Shown piece after piece: positions 13,101-25,260 of a stretch of DNA of 60,000 nt; within the stretch, counting starts at the first letter, position 1; each line of letters starts with the position of its first letter. The stretch is from Takakia lepidozioides. Its lineage: Eukaryota; Streptophyta; Takakiopsida; Takakiales; Takakiaceae. The DNA lies in NCBI GenBank assembly GCA_030704615.1, contig CM060732.1, positions 38,919,053 to 38,979,052 on the forward strand. Reading direction: 5' to 3'. The translations under genes and the position numbers were made by a program. The notes under the pieces were generated by a model. The model did not search any database, was not told the DNA's origin, and worked only from the letters and a program-made list of their open reading frames with translations.

Positions 13101-14949
13101 TCAACCTGTTTTACTGTTATTTGATGTAACTGCCTAATTGTTATAGAATTCCTAGTTCCTACTCTTGGAGCATAGGGTAGAAGCACTCTTCATGGCGCAG
13201 GAAAATGGGTAAATATGATAACTTTTTGTGCTTTAAACCTATGAGATCATGTAAGACCTTAACAGAAAGCTCTTTAGATAACACAACTTTTCTTAGTTGA
13301 AAGTTAAACGAGATTCTGACTTTATCTGCTATTAAAAGTGGATAGAAGATAGAAGTAGAGCATATCACCCTGTGGCGCACCATGTTACTCATTCATATCT
13401 CATTAATATCTTTTCTACCTGAGATGGTAACAAAAAAAAAAACCAAAAATATCATTGGAAAGCGCCTAATGTGGCCCATCTCTTTGTAGTTGGAGCAATT
13501 TTCATTAGAGGACATCTACCTATAGCAATTTAAGGGTAAAACAAGTGGGCACAAGATATATTGCTCGTTTTGTACCTTGGATTTTAACTATTTAACCATT
13601 TTAGGAAATAAAGATACCATTGGAAAGCTCTTGATGAGCCCCAGCATTTTGTAGTTGGAACAAATTTCAGTAAAGTTCATCTACCTAGGATAATTTGAGT
13701 GTAAAGTGATTTCATGAATGGTGTAGTGTAGTTCATTCCTCTTTGGGTAAGCTTGCTGGCGTATCATGGCGCACTCCACCCTGACACGTTCCAAAACTGG
13801 GCATACCTTTGAGCGCCACTATGGGGCACATGCGCCAGGAACGGTGCTAACAATGATCCAGGTTTGACTGTAAAACACTCTTATTAACAAGATGAAAAGC
13901 TGCTCATGATTAGGGAGTATATGATTACCAAGTACTTGGGTCTGCAAAGTCTGACATTCTGATTACAGGGTCTTAATCATTTGGGTGATCAGCTTTGCTT
14001 CATCAACTTGCACGCCAATCGCAGGCCTAGTATGTCGGAGGTTAGTTGAGTGCATGCATGGTCTATCTACCTAGTCCTGAGCTTGGGTGAGTCTACATAG
14101 CTACTATGTCCCTGGAAATTCTCTGTACAAAACAAAAGCTTGCAATCATCGTGGGCACATGCAGGGGGTATGGGTCTCTACAGCGTTGTGTGAATACCGT
14201 TAGTCCGAGTAATCAATACGTATGTTCCCTACTAATTTCGCCGGCTTTGCATTAATGCAGCCTCCCGCCGCCTCCAGCCACCCTGCGCTGCCTTGTCTTC
14301 GCTGTCTTTGCAGGTAACTTAGTATCTCTCGTTTGATTTGCTTCTCCTTTCACTTTACACACTATCCTGATGTGGATAAAGCTCGAGTATCACAGCGAGG
14401 ACGTGCTTAAGTTGCTCGATATGCTACCAAGGTGTAGCTGATGCGGGATGTAGAATGTTGATGTTCTTTTGGGTTTGTAGCTGATGCGGGATGTAGAATG
14501 TTGGTGTTCTTTTGGGTCAGTAGTGATGTGAGAAGTTGGGCGTCGATCTGTTTGATGCTCCTGCTGTTAAAGATCCTCAATTCACAGGGAGGGTTGTTCA
14601 TTTGCAGTTCTATCAAGAAGCTTGGAAGCCACTGATCAACATCATACCTTTGGCTCTTGGTTGGCACTGAATCGGGCAACACGGAAAATGCAACATCACT
14701 CTGGAGTGTTTGCCAAGTGAGCATGTTCTTTGGCATCAGAAGATGAATTGGAAGTGATGGGGATGCTAGGGACCGCTTAAATGTAAACCATGAGAGCAGC
14801 CATCTCTGGCGTCAGGAGAGGGGTTTCCCACAGAGGTGATTCGCACCTTGAAATTCTACGCAACCATAGCAATCCGAGCTGTTATTATTGACAGGGCCTT
14901 TGAAAGGAAGGTTGTGTTACAGAGATGTTGGTGTTGCTAAGTGTGGGGG
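10121..14949. other. long unassigned region between DAPB and trihelix gene
   Basis: No gene could be supported. A plus-strand frame at 12738-13082 (114 codons) ends in an acidic stretch (DEVDVDTDECSDEIVDVE) that resembles a protein tail, but I found no partner exon. A diverged direct repeat (ATTGGAAAGC... TTGTAGTTGGA) occurs at about 13451 and 13616. A 43-bp tandem duplication lies at 14434-14519. Confidence 0.35.
14434..14519. repeat. 43-bp tandem duplication
   Basis: GTAGCTGATGCGGGATGTAG, followed by AATGTTG(A/G)TGTTCTTTTGGGT, is present twice with starts at 14434 and 14477. Confidence 0.9.
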
Positions 14950-15970
14950 ATGGCTGGCGTTAACCACCAGCTCGCAATCATATCCGAGGTCCCGGATGCA
15001 GAGAGACCTGAGGACCAACGTGAGTATCGAAAGGCCAATTGGACACTGCATGAGACAATGGTTTTGATTGCTGCCAAGAAGCTTGATGATGAGCGACGCT
15101 TGCGAATCGACCTCGGTGAGATGGAGAAAACGAAAACTGCAGAATTGCGGTGGAAGTGGGTCGAAAATTATTGTTGGAAGAATGGTTGTCGCCGCAGTTT
15201 GAATCAGTGCAACGACAAGTGGGACAATCTGATGCGTGATTACAAGAAAGTGCGTGACCATGAGATTCGTGTGCCCCCTGAACCTGTGTCTTACTGGCAG
15301 ATGGAGAAGCACGAGCGCAGGGAGAAAGGACTGCCCTCCAATCTTCTGATTCAAGTCTATGATGCTCTCCATGATATCATTGATCGTCGCTTCCCTCCAA
15401 AAATCTTGCAGCCTCATCAGCTGCCTGCCCCTAGCTCCAATCCTCCCCCGCCTGCAGCTGGGCCTACCACTTCTGGTAATCGTTGTCTACTCATTTCATT
15501 TCTATTTCTCTTGGGTCGCAACTGTATGCCCTTATCTCCTGTCGTCACCATGAATGCTGACCACGCAACGCTGGTTGTCTTTATGGAGTGCTGGGTTTAA
15601 TGAACTGGGATTACGCTGGGAATCAACCTTGCTGCTGCTGATGATACCATGGCTGTGGATTTGAACAGAGGGCACAGAATCCGAAAGTGAAGACAGCGGT
15701 GCCCCAAAAAGGAGGAAGGTGTCGAGGAGTAGCGAAGGCTTAGCGCCAGCCATATACGGAAGTACTGTGCAATTAACACACACAATCTTGGCCTGTGAAG
15801 AAAAGGAGGACCGGAGGCACAAAGATCTCTTAGGAGTAGAAGAACGCAAGCTGCTTGTGGAGGAAGCCAAGACCGAAATCAGCCGGATTGGGGTGGCTGG
15901 TCTCATTAGTGCTGTGAATAACCTTGCCTCTGCCATTCTAACCCTGGCAGCAGAGAAGTCTGACTCATGA
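14950..15970 (+). CDS. trihelix (GT-type) transcription factor
   Basis: Probable nuclear DNA-binding protein of the plant trihelix family, related to the single-domain ASR3-like proteins. Two exons (14950-15475 and 15669-15970) joined in phase give about 275 residues; the intron is 193 bp with GT-AG ends. The trihelix domain spans roughly residues 25-100: a first helix around NWTLHETMVLIAAKKLDDER, a second with RWKWVENYC, and a third with SLNQCNDKWDNLMRDYKKV, with the tryptophans spaced as expected. A Pro-rich linker follows, then an acidic segment and PKRRK, a likely nuclear signal. The C-terminal part from EKEDRRHKDLLGVEERKL is a coiled coil with a conserved-looking hydrophobic end. The ATG at 14950 is the first in the frame. 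Target genes cannot be told from sequence. Confidence 0.82.
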
Positions 15971-18091
15971 GATGGCCTCCTGCTGTGGAGATTAGAGGCA
16001 CACCATGAAAGTGCCACAGGATTTTGACCATTGAGCTTTCTACAATACCAAATTGATATTTGTCTGCGAATAATTTGACCACTCAGAACTGCATGAGACG
16101 TGAGAGTGGGGGTCCTTCTGCTGTTTGGAAGAGATGCGCAAGTGCTTTGAAGCTGAAGTTATGTTCTTAGTGCTCTCAAGTCTTCTCAAGGAATTAGGCT
16201 CAGTTTGCACTAGTTCAGTTTTTGGTATATATAGTAAATTCCAAAAGTTTGTCTTTCCATGAAAGCTGTTTTGACCATAACCCTGTTTTGATAAGCAAAG
16301 CAATTTCTCACCCAACTACTTCTTCTCAAACACCGGTGGCTGTGGGACTGGCTGTCCACCATATCGCAGGCAGATTTTCCGTAAGTATGCCTTCTTCTCC
16401 TCATAATTACTGTACAGAGGTCTTGCTACACCAGCTCTCTGGAAACAGCTTTGCATGTGTGTCCGCAAGTATGAGTGCTCTGATACATGCTTGGTGATGA
16501 TTTTCTTGTAGACAGTGTGTGATGAGACCAACAGCATCTGCACCCATCTGCTGACAATGAGGACACAGCTTCATTGGACCAATACACTTCTCAGCCTCAA
16601 TCTTGGGCTTTTGATTTGTTTGTGTTCTGCTTATGTGGTCTATGGGACTCTGTTTTGTTCTACGGAGCCCCTATTGACATTACACATTTTTTATTTACTT
16701 CTTTCACTGTCCTCTCTAGTATGTGATCTGAGGTTGATATTATTGCCTGTTCTGGGACAGCCAATGCCCAGCTGAGGTCATTCATTACACGTATCACAAA
16801 TACTTGCCAGCACATCTGCAGGAGGCTTGCCTTTCTCTTTTTGTGTTGTTTACATGTGCTGCCTGGGCGGCTGGCCACAGGTGCTTTGAAGGGATAGGGA
16901 ACTGAGATTCTATGCAAACGTTTTCCACTCAATTTCGTCACTGACTTTAAGGTGCTTTCGTAAAGGCAGGCATGCTCTTGGGAGAGAAAACTTACCCTTT
17001 TGAGTTCTATCATTCCAAATGTTAGAAGATCTGTTGGTAGGGGCTGGAATTCCTCCACTTTCTGCACCCAGAAACCCTGATGTTTTAACGCTGATTCTAA
17101 ATGATCTTTCCACTTGTGGATAGGGATCTTTCCACTTGTGGATAGGGCCTGCATGGATGGACCTGAAAAGAAATAAATGTGCAGAAATTGATGTATCCAT
17201 CAAATTTTTCTGTTAGCTCCTGCAGCTACGCCAAGCACTTCCGGTTGGCATAACTAAATGCCTCCGATAGCACCGGTCTTTGAAAAGACTCGGTACACTA
17301 CCTCTAGTCTAGTTCATGAAGAGAACATGCTTGCTGTCCACCTCTATTTCCTCTATTTAACAAGAGAAAAAGCTGTGATCCTCATGCAGGTTGTGAACAG
17401 TACAAAACCTACCTCCTAAGACGAACCCGCCGCTCTAGGTTGTGAACTGTATACACTGGTGAGGTATGTGGAGTGTCAAAGTAGTCTGGGGGGTGTCAGC
17501 GTAAGGTTCTTTAAGGTCACTGAAGCCAATCTCTGTGAATCTAGAGCTTGAATGTGGAACATGGGTTTGCTCAGGGTAATCTTGGTGTATAAAAATCTGC
17601 AGGGTTAAGCAGCTGGGAACACTTGACAGAAGATTCTCAGAAAGAGGTGGAAGAGGACATACTGCAGAACTCTGCAAAGCATAGATCATGCACACAGCTC
17701 CTGCACATGCATCCCAATGTGGCCCAAGAATTTGCCATTTCTGTACAACATCCACAAATTCACCTCTTCAGCTTCCTAAGGTGATGAAGGAAATAATGAC
17801 ACCCCTGTTATATTTATACTACTTAGTTCCTAAAACAGGTTGGCCTGGTTCTCTGACAATACAGAACAGAAGGGACCATTTGATATGGGCGTGAACTGCT
17901 ATTATAAGTTCACCAAGTCTTGTCTGTTTTCCATCTAACTTGGTGTCTACTTTGTTTTCCTTGGTTGACAACCCTGGTAGACAGCCTTGCATTTGACATC
18001 CCAAAAGAGGAAGCAAAATTCCCCCCTCTTCTTGCACTGGTGATTGTTTCATTTATGGGTGAAGACATGTCTTGATTGCTTCCTGCTGCTG
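15971..18091. other. unassigned stretch downstream of trihelix gene
   Basis: Minus-strand open frames at 16660-17154 and 17435-17755 could hold exons of the long minus-strand gene further right, but I could not link them by splice phase. A 22-bp tandem duplication (GATCTTTCCACTTGTGGATA plus GG) lies at about 17103-17147. Confidence 0.3.
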
Positions 18092-18106
18092 TCTCTACTA
18101 GAGTAG

Positions 18107-18621
18107 AACATGGACATGGGTGAGGACCTTGAGGATGTTCTTACAAAACTACCTACCCTGAGCACTGGACTGAAATTTGAACAGTAAACAGATGCAGAGA
18201 GGAAAAGGGGACTGTATTTGCTGGATGTGCGGGCAGCCCGAAGACAATATCCATTTTCTGTACATTGGCCAGGGTATTCTCACCAGAGAGTGAGCCTTTT
18301 CAGGAACATCAAAAACATGTTTCTGCACCTCTGTTCCCTGTTCACCAACTTTGAAAATCTAGAGGCTGAGCCAAAGCCCTGGCCTTGTTGGGGTCTAATT
18401 GCTGGGCAGCTCACCACATACAGAGCTGCCCAGCAGATTCATGCTTGTGTGAAGGTTTTTCTAGAGGATTTCTGGAAAGCCCAAACTAATAGTTTATTCA
18501 TTTATACCAAGGAGTCCCACTACCCATGTGATCCCCTCACAAAGGTAGTGTCTGTTCCCTTTTGTTCTGCCCAAACTGGATGCAGAATCTATGGTCACAA
18601 GGCTACGGCTTAGGGGTACAT
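18107..18621 (+). mobile_element. diverged 5'-truncated LINE-A copy with TSD
   Basis: The sequence carries decayed LINE-A C-terminal coding (knuckle remnant CWMCGQPEDNIHF, then the tail ending near HKATA) with frameshifts. It is flanked by a perfect 15-bp target-site duplication TCTCTACTAGAGTAG at 18092-18106 and 18622-18636. The 3' end reads GGTACAT immediately before the duplication, matching the GTACA end of the other copies. It belongs to an older subfamily shared with the copy at about 27.9-29.0 kb. Confidence 0.88.
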
Positions 18622-18747
18622 TCTCTACTAGAGTAGGAACAAAAGCAGAGAGAAAGCTTTATTTTTAGTAAAACCTTTCCGAATAACAATTAGAACAGTC
18701 CATAGAGTCAGGGATCCAATCCCAGTTGAGAAACAATAAGAAACAAC

Positions 18748-19244
18748 CTGTTCCTGATCAGACATGGCAAAAGCAGCAAGGCATTTAAAGCAGATGTGTG
18801 GGTTAGGCACCTTGAAGTAAGGTAGCAAAACTTTCAGCTCTTCTAGCGCATCTGCCTGGACCCCCCGTTTGGCAGTCTCGACAATTTCCTCCTCATCCCC
18901 CTTCTTACCTTTCTTACCCTTGGCATCTGCCTTTCCTGTTTTAGCATCCCCTTCTTTAGCTTTTGGATCTTCATCTTTCCCCTTCCCACCAGCAGCTTTT
19001 GTGTCTTTACCAATCACGACAGAATCTTTAGTGCTCGCATCTTTTCCTTTTCCACTAGCATCTTTAGCTTTCAACTGTGCAGGTTCCTCCAGAGGAACGT
19101 CTGGCTCTTGACCTTCTGGTATATACCCTTCAGGATAAACTGGTTCAGGCTCTGGAAATATTTCTGGCTTTTTATAAATATTGAGAGCTTTGTACACCGG
19201 TTCATATACCTCGAAGAAGACTGCCTGATAAACGATAGCTTCTT
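18748..19244 (-). CDS. Lys/Glu-rich exon ending in armadillo-like segment
   Basis: One large candidate exon of 165 codons with good borders (TAATCAG acceptor; CAG/GTTGTT donor). It begins EEAIVYQAVFFEVYEPVYKA, continues with Pro/Glu-rich sequence (EPEPVYPEG, EGQEPDVPLEEP), then a low-complexity Lys/Asp/Gly stretch of about 70 residues, and ends with EELKVLLPYF and CFKCLAAFAMSDQEQ, which looks like one armadillo-type helical repeat. I do not recognise the protein. Its strand and style suggest it is a downstream exon of the unrecognised gene at 26.8-43.2 kb, but this is not shown. A ciliary or scaffold role is only a guess. Confidence 0.5.
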
Positions 19245-19249
19245 CTGAT

Positions 19250-20371
19250 TAGGATAAAAAGAAAAGAATTATGACCACAGGAAAGTGAAAGTATGCTTAT
19301 CATGTCCATTGACAAAAGAGTGAACTGCCTATTGGTCCAAAGATTTCCAATTCAGAAACCCCTCTCACAACTTTACTAAGAGAAAATGGAAAAAGGACAA
19401 CACACAACAAAAAGAGGAAGATCAGAACACCTACTGAAAGCCCAAAAGGAGAGAAGAAAAGAAGAGACATTATTACACCCCACAGGAGGCCCAGAGACAG
19501 CAGCTGTCTTGTTCGTTGAAGGCTTAGGGCTGTCTAGATTGTGCAGATTCTACTGATGGAGGCCAATACCATCACTGAAGGTCGATTTTATGCCCTGAAA
19601 GAAGGAGGGGAAGAGGAGTGGAACAACTCTCAAATGAACTTCCCATATTGGTCAATTTTAAATTTATTGTTATCAAAGAAGGAAGCTCAAATCAGGACAT
19701 CTAAAACATCCTTATGGTCAGACTACATGTTTCCACCCTTTTTTAAGACATTTCATAGGAATCAGGGGCTGGGGTCTTACTATGGACTCGGGAATTTCCG
19801 CTGATTGCAGCTCCTCCAATTTGGGAGCCAAAATTTTACCAAAGTTTGCCTCAAAAGGTCCACCCCACAAAATGTGCTAGCTGTTGTAAGGCACACCATA
19901 ACCCGACTAGGTTTGAGCATGCGCTGAAAAGAAAAGAAACCCAAGCCCAGCAGAAAACTATCAAGGAAGAACTTGGAGCTAGGACGGGGTTGAAGTTGGG
20001 TGAATGAAAAGGGTCACTTGAAATCTGAGAAAGGACATGGTCCATTTTTAGTTCAAGTCAAAGGGAAACAGCAAAGCAAAGGACTAACAGGATGCCTGTC
20101 TCACCCAGACCTTCAATGCAGTCAGATTCAACCCCTACACAAGGCATTCCTTTGACTAGCTCTTATGCCTTTCCGAAAGAAGGAGTGGTTCTAAAAATGA
20201 CAGGCCTGCCAGATGGCAAGCTTGGATGTCTCCCCTACCATCTCAGCAAGACTAGAACAAGTCTGGTGATGTTCCAAACCTCCATATAAAAACCTGCCAA
20301 ACACCCATCAAGAGTGCCAACAAACTTTTTATTTACTCACTCTTCCACTGTCTTCCAACAATCACAATGAG
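19250..20371. other. unassigned, probably intronic
   Basis: No supported feature. If the Lys-rich exon at 18748-19244 belongs to the gene at 26.8-43.2 kb, this is intron. Confidence 0.3.
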
Positions 20372-20386
20372 CCTAACATGGTAAGA

Positions 20387-20459
20387 ATGTACTCATAGGA
20401 CGTTGCTTGCCGTAGCCTTGTGGCCAATGACCCCACGCCCAGTTTGAGCGGAAATCTAG
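20387..20459 (-). mobile_element. 73-bp LINE-A 3'-end-only copy
   Basis: Only the last roughly 73 bases of LINE-A are present (reverse of ATGTACTCATAGGACGTTGC through CAGTTTGAGCGG). It is bounded on both sides by CCTAACATGGTAAGA (20372-20386) and CTAACATGGTAAGA (from 20461), so it behaves as a separate very short retroinsertion. Confidence 0.8.
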
Positions 20460-20474
20460 CCTAACATGGTAAGA

Positions 20475-23400
20475 TTGTACTCATAAGACGTTGTTTGCCC
20501 GTAAAGCCTTGTGGCCCATTGACCCCCGCGCCCCGTTTTGAGCGGGGAACAAAAAGGGACAGAACCTACCTCTGTTCAGGGGATGACGTTGGTAGTAAGA
20601 CTTACCTCCATATAAAGAATTAATAAGGGTTTTCCAGATATCCTCTAGAAAATCCCTTCACACCCAGCATCAATCTGCTGTGTGTGATTTGCCCAAAAAC
20701 TAGGCCTAGGAGGGCCTGGGCTTGTTGGCCCAGCCTCGAGGACTTTCAAAGTTGGTAAACAGGGGTACAGGCACAATACCCTTAATAGAGTTGAAGAGAG
20801 CGTCACTTGGTGAGAGAAACCCTGGACAGTGTATCAGAAAATGAATACTGTCTTCAGATTGCCCACACAACGGGCAATTGCACTCTCCCTTTCCTCGTTG
20901 CTTCGGTTTGCTGTCAAAGGTAGGTTTCCTGCCCTGAGTTTAAATTTTTCAGTCTAGTGCGGAGAGTGGGTTATAGACCCTTGAGGTCATCCAAGATGTT
21001 ACTCCCCCCATGTCACAGACTGGAAAACAAGTTCAGGGAAGTTTTCTGCCTAACTTCCATTTTCATCAGACAATCTCATGGCAACAGAACATGGCTGAGG
21101 ACACTACAGCCTCTAAGTCAGATTTATCAGATTATCCAGGCAGGGTCAAGGACTTGCGGATCCAGGTCCAGGTCCTTGAAGGACTCTTTTCTACTCTCTT
21201 CTGCCAGGACTTAGCCGTTTTGAACAGGGCGGTCCTGTTTCCAAGATTATATAGAGTCGATTAAACTTAGGAGATCTGTGTGTGGGGCATATGTTGCAGC
21301 TGACCACCCACCATCTGACCTTGAATTCATCACGTCGGAGGCTTAAGGACGGAATGCCAAACTACCCCGAACAGCCCACATTGGTTGTTTTTGAGCATGC
21401 TGACATACCCACTCCTACGCACCCCCAATTGAAAATGGAGTCTAGAGAATTAGCCTGGTTGGAGTTAGTTATAACCCAATATATATAAGAGATCCGTACC
21501 CAAGGCAGGTCTAATAACGCGACAAAGCATGGTTTCTTAACCTCAGAGTTGACCCTCTGCAGTGGAAAAAATTTAGTGAGCCCCCAGAGCTTTGCCCTTG
21601 CCAGTTTGAACAACTTTCCGGATATGGCATCCCAATTACAATTGGAGGAGAACTCAACGCCCAGGTAGAGGTAAAGTAGGAAGGGAGGACCGGGATCTCT
21701 TTGGCTACCACCACTGCCACTTAAGATCACTTCCTCCCTCTCCTCTGTCGTTGGAATGCTACCACTGCACATTTGCTGACATTTAGCCTCTAGCCCCCAA
21801 AGATCAAAGTATCTCTTCGCGCAATAAATCAACACCGGGAGAGTGGGGATCTCTTTGGCTACCACCACTGCCACTTAAGATCACTTCCTCCCTCTCCTCT
21901 GTCGTTGGAATGCTACCACTGCACATTTGCTGACATTTAGCCTCTAGCCCCCAAAGATCAAAGTATCTCTTCGCGCAATAAATCAACACCAGAGGGGAGA
22001 TGAGTACATCCTTGAGCTACACCTTGGTCTATGTCAAAGAAGTTGGATTCTGTCCGTTAACAGTGACACAGCTTTTTGTGTTGAGCATTACAAGTTGTGG
22101 ACAACTCCTCACATCTTTCCCTTGATCCCACAGGACCAGATCAGGCGGAACCATAGGCATCTCTCCACACTTTGTCATAAGCCTTTTTGACATCCAGGAA
22201 AAAGACATAAGTGGGTTTCCCTTCTTTTTCCCTTCCCTGGATAATCTGGCTTAGAGTGAAGAGATATGATCCACACAGCCCCTGTTTCGCCGAAAGCCAG
22301 CTTGGCCTTCGTGGAAACAACCTCTAGACTCCAGATCAACCTCGAGACGAGTACTTATAACTCTGCAGAATGTCTTGCCAACAGCATTGAGGAGCGTGAT
22401 GCCACGGTAGTTCCCCGGTTCTTCTCTGTCACCCTTCTTGTATAGATTGACAATGACCCCTGTCGCCAGCGAAAGGGGATCATTTCAGTCTTCCAGATAA
22501 GGTTAAAGAGGAGAACTAGGGCCTCTATCATGGGATCGCCACCGTGCTTGATAAGCTCGTTGACAATACCATCAGGTCCACCAGCTTTATATCCATTTAA
22601 ATGTTCAATTGCTTCCACAATCTCAGAAGAACTAATGGGAGCATTATAAGCCATTGAAATATACTCCAGTTCATCAGGGCTGTTTTGAATCATAGGAACA
22701 GTTTTTCCAACTGTGTCCCTCCATTCAGCAGAAGACCCCTCACTGTTAGACCTAGAAGTTCTGCCAAGGATACTGTAGTGAGTTTCAAAGGTTTTGACAA
22801 TGTCAACCGATGAAGTCACCACTGCACCTTTAGTAGTCTTCAGCGCTTGTACTTGCTGACCATTTTTCGGCTTGTACAAACGTTGAAGGGCCAACCAGAA
22901 TTTCTTGTCATTACCACCATGGTGGTTTGAGTTTATTTCACTGTATAGCTTGTCCCAGTATAATTTCTTCTGAGACCTAACAAGCTGATTGATACCTTAC
23001 GGAGCTGGTAGTACCTCGCCCACAATTCTCTGTTGGTTTCCAAATTGCAGCACTCTTTATAGAGGGCTCGTCTCTCAGCTATCTTGAGTTTAATCTCATT
23101 AGTCCACCAATTAACTGCTCTACCGCAGACAATTAGTTTCCTCCCAATGATCTTGTCAGCCACGGAGGAAACGAAACTCTCCCAAGAGTCCACTGCTCTT
23201 TCAACTTCATTTCTTGCGTTAACAGAGCGTGACTGAAGTTCTTGGAGCGATTGGACAAAATGAGGGAGAGCCTCTTGCAAGGCCTGGACGTACTCAGCCT
23301 TGACCTATTCATTGTGGAATTTTTCTATGCGCCACTTCCGAATCGAACGTTTCACAGATCTCTTGGTGGTGGGAAAACACCTTTTGATCTCAGTCCAAAC

Positions 23401-25246
23401 CAGGAAGTGGTCAGAGGTACCAATATCAGTTCTGTCGATCAACACATTGGCACACTGGGGGAACAAAATTTTGTCCATTATGATATAGTCCACAATGGAA
23501 CGTTCCCCAGTTTGGGGTTTCTCACGAGTCCACTGCACTTGGTCACCTTGTCCTGTTATTCAAGGTCAAAAGCTGAAGCTCTTCTAGACAGTTAATTAAC
23601 CGTCTGCCATTAGAATTCAGCTCGTCCTCACCAAAAGGTCCAATGATATCGTCCTGATGGATCCCTTTGCCCACCCGGGCATTGAAGTCCCCCAATAGTA
23701 CCACCTGACCTTTGGCAAGGAACGAAGCACAGTCCAGCTTTACATCTTCGAAGGCCTTGTCTGCATCAGCACTAAGGGTCCCCTCTGTGGGCATGTAAAC
23801 ACAACCAACAAAGAGGTCCTTTGTACTCATGCCGCCCTTCAGTTATAGCCAGATACTATGCTCGTACCTCAAACCCTTGTTGATAATTTCACAATTGTCA
23901 AACAAGAAATCACGGACAAAGAATCCGACCCTTTTTGACCGCGTTTGGCAGAGGCTGCCTTGAGAGTACACATCTTACCTGCCCATTTATAACCAGTGAC
24001 ATCTCCAACCAGTTTATCCGACGTTTCCCATGTTTCTTGTCCAGCACAGATATGAATATCATTAGTCCGAAGAACTTGTCCCACTTCAAGTTGTTTCCTT
24101 TGGTTGGTCAACCCTGAGAAGTTGCAAGTGGCCAGCCGCAAGCCAGCCCTTTGAGTGTGAATTGTTTGTCGTCTAGGTAGCTTGTGATTGCTCCTGGACG
24201 GCCAACCGTTCTGCAAAGGGGGGACAGTTACCCCATGTGTAGATTTTGCTCGTCTTGTGTAAACTTTGAGAATTGGTAAACCATTCAGGGTACCAAATCT
24301 TTCAGTTACACGACGCACAGGCTCCGCACACATAGGGGCAGATTGTCCGTCAGACTGCTTGGGGACAATTACCCCGTGTATAGATTTTGCTCGTCTTGTG
24401 TAGACTTTGAGGATTGGTAAACCATTTAGAGTACCAAATCCTTCAGTTACACGACGTTCAGGCTCTGCACACTTAGGGACAGATTGTCCATCTGACGGCT
24501 TGGGGACAATTACCCCGTGTATAGAATTGTTCGTCTTGTGTAAACCTTGAGGATTGGTAAACCATTCAGAGTACCAAATCCTTCAGATTCAGGACGTTCA
24601 GGTTCCGTACACTTAGGGGCAACTTGTCCTTCTGGCTGTTTGGATTCAACCTCATCCAGAGCATCAAACCGATTAGAAACTCTCAAGTTGAAGTTGTTGC
24701 CCTTGGTTGTCTTCCTAGAGCGCCCCATTGAATCACCAATGTCTAAGACCGCTCTCCAGCCAGTCAAGGGACGAACTTCTTTGAGATTGAATTGATGCGG
24801 GACTCTATTAGAAGCACTTTAGGTCATTGCAACCTTCAACGTACCCCTGTTATCAAGTCTCGAGATGGTACAATTAGCCATGAAATCCAAGCCTAAGCTA
24901 GAGCATGTAGTTTTAAAGGACACATCGTCCATCCTGGGATTCACCCCAAAAACTACACATGAAGCCCTAGATTTGGCATAAGTAACCAATTCCCAGGGAT
25001 CACCCTGAGGAGTGTTGATGTTGATAGGAGCTAAATTTTTGATTGTTTTCGCAGGCCATAAGTTTAAGCACAGGAACCAACCCGAGCCCAAGTGCCGAGT
25101 ATGGTAGACAGAGCATACGACTGCCCAATTTGGGCGGAGGGGCTGCCCCCAAGCGGTAGGAGTCCGCTTGTTACCATTCAGAGATCACACTCCAGGGAGT
25201 TGCAGGGAATGGCCCGTGTAGGCATATTCTAAAGAGGGAAAGGCCC
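20475..25246 (-). mobile_element. near full-length LINE-A (non-LTR retrotransposon)
   Basis: About 4.77 kb, read on the minus strand. The 5' end is at about 25245 (GGGCCTTTCCCTCTTTAG) and the 3' end at about 20475 (GAGTACAA). Target-site duplications TAACATGGTAAGA lie at 20462-20474 and 25248-25260. In order it encodes an N-terminal region, three 47-residue repeats, an AP-type endonuclease (GQETWETSDK, LLGDFNARVG, GTSDHFLVWTE), reverse transcriptase, and a C-terminal zinc-knuckle region. Frameshifts break the ORF in several places. A 154-bp tandem duplication (21692-21845 and 21846-21999) and a deletion remove the FADDF catalytic box, so this copy is dead. Confidence 0.93.
21692..21999 (-). 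repeat. 154-bp tandem duplication inside LINE-A RT
   Basis: GGGATCTCTTTGGCTACCAC and the following roughly 135 bases are repeated head to tail with starts at 21692 and 21846, differing at very few positions, so the duplication is recent relative to the element. Confidence 0.9.
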
Positions 25247-25260
25247 TTAACATGGTAAGA

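Noticed and set aside
14917-15417. 166-codon minus-strand ORF opposite the trihelix gene
   Set aside because: It is the complement of clear trihelix coding sequence and its translation shows no domain.
23242-24117. Plus-strand ORFs across the LINE-A endonuclease region
   Set aside because: They are antisense shadows of the minus-strand LINE-A ORF.
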